Source: CAYZJD01 sp964478455 (GTDB lineage: Bacteria > Acidobacteriota > Terriglobia > Bryobacterales > Bryobacteraceae). Taken from it: DNA of 5,687 nucleotides. Both the position numbers and the translations under genes were made by a program. Numbering within the stretch: position 1 is the first letter of the stretch; each line of letters starts with the position of its first letter. Below the pieces are notes generated by a model. It was not told the origin of the DNA, did not search any database, and saw nothing but the letters and a program-made list of their open reading frames with translations. Where the stretch lies: NCBI GenBank assembly GCA_964478455.1, contig CAYZJD010000314.1, positions 1 to 5,687 of the forward strand, given 5' to 3'. Of this stretch, positions 1 to 5,356 are shown piece after piece.

Positions 1-103
1 GAGAGAGGCCTTCGCGGAAGCAGTAGACAATCGAATCCAGGGAGACGCGGCTGCCGGCCACCCGGTAGGCCCCCTCCACGTGTTCCACGTAATCCTTGGC
101 CAT
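1..103 (-). CDS. DUF433 domain protein, N-terminal part (cut by left edge)
   Basis: Reading leftward from ATG at 103-101, the frame is open to the window edge (34 full codons). It encodes a protein that starts MAKDYVEHVEGAYRVAGSRV and continues SLDSIVYCFREGLS. The pattern Y-R-V-A-G-S-R-V-S-L-D-S-I-V, then a helix ending in R-E-G-L-S, matches the start of the DUF433 family. Those are small (about 75-110 residue) winged-helix-like proteins, often encoded beside a PIN-like DUF5615 protein and thought to act as the antitoxin or DNA-binding half of the pair. A strong ribosome site (GGGAGGAGG on the minus strand, about 110-118) lies 6 bases before the ATG and supports this start. Any partner gene would lie outside the window to the left. 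The family call rests on recognising the N-terminal motif only; the toxin-antitoxin role is inference. Confidence 0.75.
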   Translation of the reverse strand, partial: MAKDYVEHVEGAYRVAGSRVSLDSIVYCFREGLS

Positions 104-140
104 ACGCCGCCTCCTCCCGTTCATCATCCCACAGAAGCGC

Positions 141-170
141 TTGACAGGACATCTGTTGCCGTTTGATACC
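141..170 (+). promoter_or_regulatory. Possible promoter for the hydrolase gene
   Basis: An exact TTGACA (-35 consensus) lies at 141-146. Eighteen bases later, at 165-170, is GATACC, which matches only 3 of 6 positions of TATAAT. The pair is correctly oriented and about 80 bases upstream of the hydrolase ATG. The -35 is convincing and the -10 is poor, so this is a candidate only. Confidence 0.35.
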
Positions 171-186
171 ACGAGGCCGCTGAAGA

Positions 187-202
187 CGAATTGCTTAATT
201 CG
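187..202. promoter_or_regulatory. Palindrome CGAATT-GCTT-AATTCG, possible operator
   Basis: A perfect 6-bp inverted repeat with a 4-base spacer sits in an AT-rich patch between the candidate promoter and the hydrolase start. Its position downstream of the likely transcription start and its symmetry would suit a dimeric repressor. It could equally be a small hairpin in the leader. No regulator is encoded nearby except the DUF433 fragment, and a link to that protein would be speculation. Confidence 0.3.
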
Positions 203-237
203 CACAGGTGGAGGTCGGCAAAGCCGGCTGATCGGAT

Positions 238-241
238 AGGA
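238..241 (+). promoter_or_regulatory. Ribosome site that decides the hydrolase start
   Basis: AGGA at 238-241 stands 7 bases before ATG 249. The in-frame TTG at 243 is only 1 base away from it, so ATG 249 is the better start. Confidence 0.6.
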
Positions 242-248
242 TTTGTAC

Positions 249-1508
249 ATGACCGGCAGGCAACTGATTGATCGGCGCTCCGCGCTCAGCTTGATCGGCT
301 CCGCATCACTACCCGGCATTGGTCGCGGCCAGGCGACGTTGGCGTCGCAGCCTCCGCCGGATCGGCCGCGAGACCTCAACCCGACAGGAGCCGACATCGG
401 CTCGCTGTTCGTTGACATCGAGCAGCTGGCCGCCTCGAATCAGTACCCGCTCTCGTTTCTCAATCCCCGCTTCAACCGGCTGGAAGAGTGGAAGAACACG
501 GGACGCCAGGCCGTGCTCGATGCGTTCTCCTACCGGCCCGATCCGGTTGATCCGCGGCCCGAGGTCGTCGACCGCCAGGACATGGGCGAATTCATCCGCG
601 AAAAGCTGCTGTTCTCTACTACCGCGCACTTTCGCGTGCCCGCTTATGTGCACATCCCAAAGAACCTCAGCGGGCGTGCGCCGGCAATCGTCGACTTGCA
701 CTCTCACGGCGGCATGTATCTGTTCGGCAAGGAGAAGGTGATCGATTTCGGCCGGAATCATCCAGTGATGGTCGACTACCACGCCCGTAATTACGGCGGC
801 CGGCCCACCACCACCGCGCTGGTGCGCCGCGGCTACGTGGTCATCACCACCGATGCGTTCATGTTCGGCGAGCGCCGGCTGTTGATGGATGATGACTTGA
901 AGTACGGCTGGGAGCGGTCGAAGTACTCGGCCGAGGATGCGAAGCGCCTAAACAGGGCATGCGGTTCGAAAGAGGATACGCTGGTCAAGTCGCTGACCTA
1001 TGCGGGAATGACGTGGCCCGGGATCGTGACCTGGGACGACATGCGCACTGTGGACTACCTCATCACACGCCCGGAGGTCGATCCGAAACGCATCGGCTGC
1101 GTCGGTGTTTCCTTCGGCGGGTGGCGCACCCTGTTTCTCGCCGGCCTCGACGAGCGCATCGCCGCCGCTTGCGTGGTCGGTTTCATGTCCGCCGTGAAGC
1201 CAATGATCCGCGCCCACATGGACACGCACTCGTTCGTCCACTTCGTGCCGTCGCTGCACCGCCATGTCGATCTGCCCGACGTCGTGTCGATGATGGCGCC
1301 GAAGCCCCTGCTCGTCCTTCAATGCAAACAGGACGAGTTGTTTCCGCTCGCGGGCATGCGGCACGCCGTCGAGAAGATTGCCGCGGTCTACGAGAAGGCG
1401 GGCGTCAAGGAGCGCTTCAGCGGACGGTTCTACGACGTGCCCCACCGCTTCGACGTGCCGATGCAGGAGGATGCATTCGCCTGGTTCGACCGCCATCTGA
1501 CCCAGTAA
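249..1508 (+). CDS. Alpha/beta hydrolase (dienelactone hydrolase / acetyl esterase type), predicted exported
   Basis: A 419-residue serine hydrolase of the alpha/beta fold, probably cleaving an ester of unknown identity. The nucleophile elbow is G-V-S-F-G-G with Ser288. The acid is probably Asp362 in QDELFP, placed after the strand LLVLQ. The histidine is His399 in DVPHRFDVP near the C-terminus, followed by the closing helix AFAWFDRHL. An H-G-G motif at 153-155 after strand IVDLHS would form the oxyanion hole. The N-terminus carries DRRSALSLIG (Arg9, Arg10), a short Tat-like signal with a weak hydrophobic stretch, so export is likely but not certain. Residues of about 50-145, before the hydrolase core, form an N-terminal extension seen in large acetyl-xylan-esterase-like and Abhydrolase_7-like proteins. 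It converges with the oxidoreductase gene on the other strand. The fold and triad are clear; the substrate is unknown. Confidence 0.85.
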   Translation: MTGRQLIDRRSALSLIGSASLPGIGRGQATLASQPPPDRPRDLNPTGADIGSLFVDIEQLAASNQYPLSFLNPRFNRLEEWKNTGRQAVLDAFSYRPDPVDPRPEVVDRQDMGEFIREKLLFSTTAHFRVPAYVHIPKNLSGRAPAIVDLHSHGGMYLFGKEKVIDFGRNHPVMVDYHARNYGGRPTTTALVRRGYVVITTDAFMFGERRLLMDDDLKYGWERSKYSAEDAKRLNRACGSKEDTLVKSLTYAGMTWPGIVTWDDMRTVDYLITRPEVDPKRIGCVGVSFGGWRTLFLAGLDERIAAACVVGFMSAVKPMIRAHMDTHSFVHFVPSLHRHVDLPDVVSMMAPKPLLVLQCKQDELFPLAGMRHAVEKIAAVYEKAGVKERFSGRFYDVPHRFDVPMQEDAFAWFDRHLTQ

Positions 1509-1527
1509 GGCAGGTCCCCGACCTGCC
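1509..1527. terminator. Perfect hairpin between convergent genes
   Basis: GGCAGGTC at 1509-1516 and GACCTGCC at 1520-1527 form an 8-bp perfect stem around a CCC loop, starting at the first base after the hydrolase stop codon. No T-run follows on either strand, so it is not a classic intrinsic terminator. It could still stop or stabilise transcripts of both converging genes, or it could be a REP-like palindrome. Confidence 0.4.
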
Positions 1528-1575
1528 CGACGCTCGTTTGCGAAAGAGCCTTGCGGCGAGTTGCCGGGGAAGAAC

Positions 1576-2877
1576 TCAGACCTTCTCCGGCACAACGTAC
1601 GGCGCACGGTACTCGCGCGTGAGTAGCCGCGCTGCCTCGGAGTCGTTCACGATACTCCAGGTGTCCGGGTCAATCGTTAGTCGCCTGCCGACGCGGTAAC
1701 TGATGTTCGCCAGGTGCACCAGGGCGACGGAAGTAACGCCGATCTCGATGTCGGCGGTCAGCTCCCGGTAGTTCCGGCTGCGGCAGGCGGCCAGGAAATT
1801 CGCCATGTGGGGGGCGGTTTCATCGTCCGGGCCGGCCTTCTCCTCCATCACCAGCTCACGCTTGTAGCCTTTGTAAACGCGGAACCCGTCGCTGTCGAGC
1901 GTCAGAAAGCCCTCGCTGCCGAAGAAGATGTTGCCGACGAAGTGATCGCCACGCCGGACGTCCCCTTCCCCTGGCGTCATCAGACCCCTGACTTCAAACG
2001 TAATCCGGCAATCTCCATAGTCGAGCGTGGCGGTTTGCGTGTTCGGCGTCTCCTGATCGTCCACCGAGATGAACTTCCCGCCCGTCGAGCTGACGTGCTT
2101 CGGCAGGCCTCGGTTGAGCCCCCACCGCGCCTTGTCCATCTCGTGGATGCCCTGGTTGCCGATGTCGCCGTTCCCCGTGTCCCAGAACCAGTGCCAGTTG
2201 TAGTGGAAGCGATTCCGGCTGAATGGCCGCATCGGCGCGGGGCCCAGGAACAGATCCCAATTGATGCCTGGCGGAATCGGCTCGTCAGGCGTGTGGCCGA
2301 TGGATTTCCTGGGATTGAAGCACAAACCCCTGGCCTCGTAGACCTTCCCGATGACTCCTTGCCCCAACAGCTCCATCGCCCGGCGGACATAGCCGATGCT
2401 GCGGCTCTGCGAGCCGACCTGCACCATCCGGTTGTACTTCCGCGCCGCTTCGATCATCTTGCGGCCTTCATAAACGTTGTGGCTCGGCGGCTTCTCCACG
2501 TACACGTCCTTGCCCGCCTGACAGGCCCAGATGGCGCCGAGCGCGTGCCAGTGGTTCGGCGTCGCGAAGGAAACCGCATCCACCTCTTTGTCCTGAAAAA
2601 GCTCCCGCATGTCGGCGTACTGCTTCGGTTTGTACCCCAGCAGTCTCTCCACCTGCGCGGTGCCGCGCTCGCGCCCCGCTTGATCCACATCGCAGACCGC
2701 GGTGATGCGGCACTGAGGCTGCTTCGCGAATTCGTCAATGTGATCGCGGCCGCGCCCGCCGATTCCGACCACCGCCAGGTTGATGCGGTCATTTGCCCCC
2801 AGCACCGAAAGGGCTGGCCGCGCCAGCACCGCAGCCGCGGCCGTTCCGAGAAACGTGCGCCGGTTGTCTTGTTTCAT
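1576..2877 (-). CDS. Tat-exported Gfo/Idh/MocA family oxidoreductase
   Basis: A 433-residue NAD(P)-dependent oxidoreductase, probably acting on a sugar or cyclitol in the periplasm. It opens with a good Tat signal: Arg6-Arg7 in NRRTFLG, a hydrophobic stretch AAAAVLA, then a cleavage region near residues 18-28. The Rossmann fold follows: strand INLAVVG with GIGGRG at 38-43, the acidic end of a strand at VCDVD (61-65), and TPNHWHA at 106-112. The family's EKPP signature is at 128-131 with its conserved Lys129. The substrate-domain signature G-D-I-G-N-Q-G-I-H-E-M-D lies at 237-248, with Asp238, His245 and Asp248 as likely active-site residues. Length fits the exported subfamily common in Acidobacteriota and Planctomycetota. 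I chose ATG 2877 over an in-frame ATG at 2940 because the Tat signal begins there and a ribosome site precedes it. The specific substrate cannot be read from sequence. Confidence 0.9.
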   Translation of the reverse strand: MKQDNRRTFLGTAAAAVLARPALSVLGANDRINLAVVGIGGRGRDHIDEFAKQPQCRITAVCDVDQAGRERGTAQVERLLGYKPKQYADMRELFQDKEVDAVSFATPNHWHALGAIWACQAGKDVYVEKPPSHNVYEGRKMIEAARKYNRMVQVGSQSRSIGYVRRAMELLGQGVIGKVYEARGLCFNPRKSIGHTPDEPIPPGINWDLFLGPAPMRPFSRNRFHYNWHWFWDTGNGDIGNQGIHEMDKARWGLNRGLPKHVSSTGGKFISVDDQETPNTQTATLDYGDCRITFEVRGLMTPGEGDVRRGDHFVGNIFFGSEGFLTLDSDGFRVYKGYKRELVMEEKAGPDDETAPHMANFLAACRSRNYRELTADIEIGVTSVALVHLANISYRVGRRLTIDPDTWSIVNDSEAARLLTREYRAPYVVPEKV

Positions 2878-2885
2878 TCTCGACA

Positions 2886-2890
2886 CCTCT
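2886..2890 (-). promoter_or_regulatory. Ribosome site of the oxidoreductase gene
   Basis: AGAGG on the minus strand, 8 bases upstream of ATG 2877. It supports the shorter start that places the twin-arginine signal at the N-terminus, and it rules against the 21-residue extension from 2940. Confidence 0.6.
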
Positions 2891-2908
2891 GAGGTTGTTG
2901 GAGTAACG

Positions 2909-2938
2909 ATTCTACACCAGGGCTGCGCGCGCTGACGC
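2909..2938 (-). promoter_or_regulatory. Candidate promoter for the oxidoreductase gene
   Basis: On the minus strand, TAGAAT at 2914-2909 matches the -10 consensus at 5 of 6 positions. GCGTCA at 2938-2933 matches the -35 at 3 of 6, with an 18-base spacer. The expected RNA start is about 25-30 bases before ATG 2877, a normal leader length that still contains the ribosome site. Moderate evidence from the -10, weak from the -35. Confidence 0.4.
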
Positions 2939-3165
2939 ACGAGCGGGGTTTTCGTTCACAGCAATCCCGAAATCGCTTTCTTTTTTCCGATCAGTCACTT
3001 CCAGCATCCACGAGCCGCTGGCCGCTTGCCACGTGTCTTACACTGGTGATGGAAGTTGCGGTTGCTGGCCAGCACCCGTTGTCGTTTCTGCGGACTCCGG
3101 CCCGCGGCGCCCAGTCACGGCTCGCGGCATGACTCGAGCGCGATCATGCTGACGCGGTTTGGGGT

Positions 3166-3176
3166 GGGACGGTCCC
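3166..3176. repeat. Small palindrome GGGAC-G-GTCCC in REP-like context
   Basis: A 5-bp perfect inverted repeat lies in a G/C-patterned stretch (about 3158-3210) that also contains CCCTGACCC at about 3193-3201. The latter is close to the CTGACCCC octamer of the repeat cluster after miaB. The similarity suggests a degenerate member of a dispersed repeat family, but the match is short and could be chance. Confidence 0.25.
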
Positions 3177-3254
3177 CAGGTTTGGCGAGAGCCCCCTGAC
3201 CCGACCGGCTCAATCGACGGATTCAGCCCGTCAACGACACAAACTCCGGGCGGC

Positions 3255-3273
3255 GGCGGGAGTTGATCCCGCC
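3255..3273. repeat. Hairpin GGCGGGA-GTTGA-TCCCGCC
   Basis: A perfect 7-bp stem with a 5-base loop, about 100 bases before miaB. No T-run follows. It resembles the T-arm of a tRNA at first sight, but no acceptor or anticodon arm can be drawn around it. Its role is unknown: a REP-like element, a decayed terminator, or chance in GC-rich DNA. Confidence 0.3.
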
Positions 3274-3355
3274 CCGTCCGATCTTACTTCCCCGATCCGC
3301 GCATCACCTCCTCTGCGGCCGTAGTGTCTCTGCACTCTCCACTCACCGCTTGCCG

Positions 3356-3361
3356 TACAAT
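3356..3361 (+). promoter_or_regulatory. Candidate -10 box just upstream of miaB
   Basis: TACAAT matches the -10 consensus at 5 of 6 positions. No good -35 exists at 16-19 bases upstream. If it is used, transcription would start about 3367-3370, leaving fewer than 10 bases before the miaB ATG, which means a nearly leaderless mRNA. This agrees with the lack of any Shine-Dalgarno sequence there. Confidence 0.4.
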
Positions 3362-3375
3362 GAAAGCAATCCCGC

Positions 3376-4695
3376 ATGCGGACGTTCTACATCGAGACCT
3401 TCGGGTGCCAGATGAACGTCCACGACTCGGAAAAGGTCGTGGGCACGCTCATGGCCCGGGGCTACAGCCCGGTGGAAACGCCCGACGAGGCCGACCTGGT
3501 CCTTTACAACACGTGCAGCATCCGCGACAAGGCCGAGCAGAAGGTCTTCAGCCGCCTCCAGCAGTTCAAGCGGAGCGGCAACGGCAAGGTATTCGGCGTG
3601 CTTGGCTGTGTGGCTCAGCAGGAGGGCGAGCGCATCTTCGAGCGCGCGCCGCACGTGAGCCTGGTCTGCGGCTCGGCCAGTTACAGCAAGCTGCCGCAGT
3701 TGCTCGTCCAGCTCGAGTCGGGCAGCCGGCACGTCACCGGACTCAGCCTCGATACCGATGAAACCTTCGAGACGCCGCTCACCCGCCGCGACAATCCGTA
3801 CCGCGCTTACATCACGATCATGGAAGGCTGCGACAAGTCTTGCGCCTACTGCGTGGTGCCCTTCACGCGCGGTCCCGAGCGCAGCCGCTCGAGCGCGAGC
3901 ATTATGGAGGAAGCACGCCAGCTCGCGGCCGCCGGCTACACCGAAATCCAGCTCCTCGGGCAGAACGTCAACAGTTACCGCGATCCCTCGCCCGCTGGCT
4001 GGAACTTCGCCACGCTGCTCGCGCGCGTCGCCGAGGTCCCCGGGCTCCGCCGCGTCCGCTTCACCACGTCGCACCCGCGCGATTTCGGCCGCGACATCGT
4101 CGAGGCCATCGATGCCAACCCGGTCCTCTGCAATCACGTGCACCTGCCCGTGCAATCGGGCTCGACGCGCGTGCTCGAGCGGATGCAGCGCCTGTACAGC
4201 CGCGACGAGTACCTGCGCCGCATCGAGTGGCTGAAGGCCTCGCGCCGCAACATCGCCATCAGCACGGACATGATCGTCGGCTTCTGCGGAGAAACCGAAG
4301 AGGACTTCGAGCAGACGCTGTCGCTCATGGACGAGGTCGAATACGATTCGATCTTCAGTTTCAAGTACTCGCCGCGCCCAAACACGCCCGCCCTTTCGCT
4401 CGACGGCCACGTGCCCGATCTCGAAAAAGGACGCCGCCTGACCATCCTCCAGGAGAAGCAGCGCGCCATTCAGCTTCGCCGCAACGCGCAACTGGTGGGC
4501 GCCGTCGAACAAGTGCTCGTCGAAGGCTACAATCATGCCACCGGGCAGTGGATCGGCCGCACGGCGCAGAACCGCGTCCTCAACTTCACTCACCCCGCCT
4601 TGCCCGCCCCCAACGGCGATTCGCTCGCGGGCCGTTACGTCGATGTCCGTGTCACCCGCGCCGGCCCAAACTCCCTCGCTGGCGAAGCGCTGTGA
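3376..4695 (+). CDS. miaB: tRNA-2-methylthio-N6-dimethylallyladenosine synthase (MiaB)
   Basis: A 439-residue radical-SAM methylthiotransferase that adds a 2-methylthio group to isopentenyl-adenosine 37 of tRNAs reading UNN codons. The N-terminal UPF0004 domain (about 1-120) supplies three cluster cysteines: Cys11 in FGCQMN, Cys47 in NTCSIRD and Cys78 in LGCVA. The radical-SAM domain (about 138-365) has the CxxxCxxC motif at Cys152, Cys156 and Cys159, then VVPFTRG, LLGQNVNSY, TSHPRDF and HLPVQSGS. A TRAM RNA-binding domain fills about 371-439. NTCSIRD and VVPFTRG favour MiaB over the relatives RimO and MtaB. An in-frame TGA at 3361-3363 leaves ATG 3376 as the first possible start. No Shine-Dalgarno sequence precedes it. 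The usual GFPGE motif reads GFCGE (Cys304). Length is normal for the family. The stop codon lies inside the first unit of a tandem repeat. Confidence 0.97.
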   Translation: MRTFYIETFGCQMNVHDSEKVVGTLMARGYSPVETPDEADLVLYNTCSIRDKAEQKVFSRLQQFKRSGNGKVFGVLGCVAQQEGERIFERAPHVSLVCGSASYSKLPQLLVQLESGSRHVTGLSLDTDETFETPLTRRDNPYRAYITIMEGCDKSCAYCVVPFTRGPERSRSSASIMEEARQLAAAGYTEIQLLGQNVNSYRDPSPAGWNFATLLARVAEVPGLRRVRFTTSHPRDFGRDIVEAIDANPVLCNHVHLPVQSGSTRVLERMQRLYSRDEYLRRIEWLKASRRNIAISTDMIVGFCGETEEDFEQTLSLMDEVEYDSIFSFKYSPRPNTPALSLDGHVPDLEKGRRLTILQEKQRAIQLRRNAQLVGAVEQVLVEGYNHATGQWIGRTAQNRVLNFTHPALPAPNGDSLAGRYVDVRVTRAGPNSLAGEAL

Positions 4696-4758
4696 GGGGT
4701 CAGACCAAACTGCCTCGAGCGCGGTGTGAGGGGTCAGACCAAACTGCCCCGAGCGCTG
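4691..4758. repeat. Two tandem 34-bp repeat units overlapping the miaB stop
   Basis: Units at 4691-4724 and 4725-4758 agree at 32 of 34 positions; they differ only at unit positions 25 (T/C) and 33 (G/T). The core reads GAGGGGTCAGACCAAACTGC. The first unit contains the miaB TGA (4693-4695), so the second unit carries a copy of the gene's last bases and stop. This looks like a tandem duplication, or two insertions of a REP-like element at the gene end. Confidence 0.85.
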
Positions 4759-4789
4759 TTTGCGAGTGGGCAGTTCTGTCTGACCCCTC
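4728..4789. terminator. Large imperfect hairpin after miaB
   Basis: The 22-base arm 4728-4749 is complementary to 4768-4789 at 20 of 22 positions; a two-base mismatch sits at arm positions 13-14. The loop is 18 bases (4750-4767). The first tandem unit (4694-4715) could pair with the same right arm instead, giving two mutually exclusive stems. A further CTGACCCC at 4793-4800 repeats the base of the stem. There is no T-run, so a classic intrinsic terminator is not shown. Roles as a transcript end, an mRNA-stabilising REP element or an attenuator before the BFN gene are all possible. Confidence 0.55.
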
Positions 4790-4829
4790 CTGCTGACCCC
4801 TTCACCCTTCCCCTCGCCCGCCAATCTGT

Positions 4830-4835
4830 TCTAAT
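4830..4835 (+). promoter_or_regulatory. Weak promoter-like -10 box before the BFN gene
   Basis: TCTAAT matches the -10 consensus at 5 of 6 positions, 18 bases before the start codon. No good -35 is seen at 16-19 bases. If used, it would let the BFN operon be expressed independently of miaB, past the hairpin. Confidence 0.3.
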
Positions 4836-4853
4836 GGAACAAAGGGGAACGTC

Positions 4854-5339
4854 ATGGAAGTCGAGATGAAGATCCGGGGCCTGATGATGGATCCGGTCAC
4901 CAACATGCCGATCGTCATCCTCAAGGATGTGAACGGCAACTCCATCCTGCCGATCTGGGTCGGCGTGTACGAGGCCAATGCCATCGCCCTGGAAATCGAA
5001 AAGGTCTCGACTCCGCGTCCCATGACCCACGACCTCATCAAGACCCTGCTCTCGGGCCTTGGCGCCGGCATCCGCAAGGTCGTTGTCAGCGAACTGAAGG
5101 ACGACACGTTCTACGCGGTCATCTGGCTCGAGCGGGACGGCAAGCTGATCAGCGTAGACTCGCGGCCGAGCGATGCGCTGGCGATCGCGCTCCGCCTCGA
5201 TTGCCCGATCTACGTGGAAGACTCCGTGCTGCATTCCTCCAAGGCCGCCACCTCCGTCTCCGAAAAGGTGAACAACGAAGAGTTGCGCCGCTGGCTCGAG
5301 GGGCTCAACGACGAGGACCTCGGCCGCTACAAGATGTAG
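4854..5339 (+). CDS. Bifunctional nuclease (BFN/DUF151) family protein
   Basis: A 161-residue cytoplasmic protein of the BFN (DUF151, PF02577) family, named after plant and bacterial members with reported DNase and RNase activity; the role of most bacterial members is unproven. The family hallmarks are visible in order: strand-rich start with VILKDVNGNSILPIWVG (21-37), YEANAIALEIE (39-49), RPMTHDLIKTLL (55-66), VDSRPSDALAIALR (101-114) and PIYVEDSVL (118-126). The C-terminal tail EELRRWLEGLNDEDLGRY (142-159) resembles the short conserved tail of bacterial homologues that lack the extra UVR domain. Ribosome site AAGGGGA at 4842-4848 precedes ATG 4854 with good spacing. An in-frame ATG at 4866 (Met5) is less well placed. 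It is the first gene of a probable operon with the next two genes, and it follows miaB after a repeat-filled gap of 158 bases. Confidence 0.92.
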   Translation: MEVEMKIRGLMMDPVTNMPIVILKDVNGNSILPIWVGVYEANAIALEIEKVSTPRPMTHDLIKTLLSGLGAGIRKVVVSELKDDTFYAVIWLERDGKLISVDSRPSDALAIALRLDCPIYVEDSVLHSSKAATSVSEKVNNEELRRWLEGLNDEDLGRYKM

Positions 5340-5356
5340 GCCCCGTGGTGGCTGAA

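Larger units (their letters stand above)
2915..3355. other. Divergent intergenic region without a convincing gene
   Basis: About 440 bases between the oxidoreductase promoter and the miaB promoter. The open frames here are very short (for example 27 codons at 3049-3132) and show no recognisable protein. I see no tRNA, rRNA or known riboswitch. It holds a T-rich patch at 2977-2986, a CACGTG at about 3030-3035, a TGGCCA-centred palindrome near 3075, and GC-rich hairpins at 3166-3176 and 3255-3273. It may be decayed sequence, a home for REP-like elements, or regulatory DNA for the two divergent genes. Confidence 0.55.

Noticed and set aside
243..251. TTG 243 as the hydrolase start
   Set aside because: It leaves only 1 base to the AGGA ribosome site, whereas ATG 249 is 7 bases away and is the commoner start codon.
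1714..2892. Long open frame (392 codons) on the plus strand opposite the oxidoreductase
   Set aside because: It is antisense to a gene with clear Rossmann and EKPP motifs; its own translation has no family features and is rich in Arg, Ala, Val and Pro.
2943..2987. T-rich patch (2977-2986) after a weak stem, like a plus-strand terminator
   Set aside because: The stem is only 5 bp with a 13-base loop plus a detached 3 bp, the T-run is interrupted, and no plus-strand gene lies upstream to be terminated.
3049..3132. 27-codon open frame starting ATG 3049
   Set aside because: It has no ribosome site, no recognisable protein, and a length expected by chance.
3241..3290. tRNA-like T-arm around GGCGGGAGTTGATCCCGCC
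   Set aside because: No acceptor stem, D-arm or anticodon arm can be drawn around it, and the T-loop consensus TTC is absent.
4691..4758. CRISPR array
   Set aside because: The two units are directly adjacent with no spacer between them, there are only two, and no cas gene is present.
3343..4824. Long open frame (493 codons) on the minus strand opposite miaB
   Set aside because: It is fully antisense to an unmistakable miaB and its product is a low-complexity mix rich in Ala, Arg, Val, Glu, Asp and His with no domain. Codon bias in GC-rich DNA keeps this frame open.
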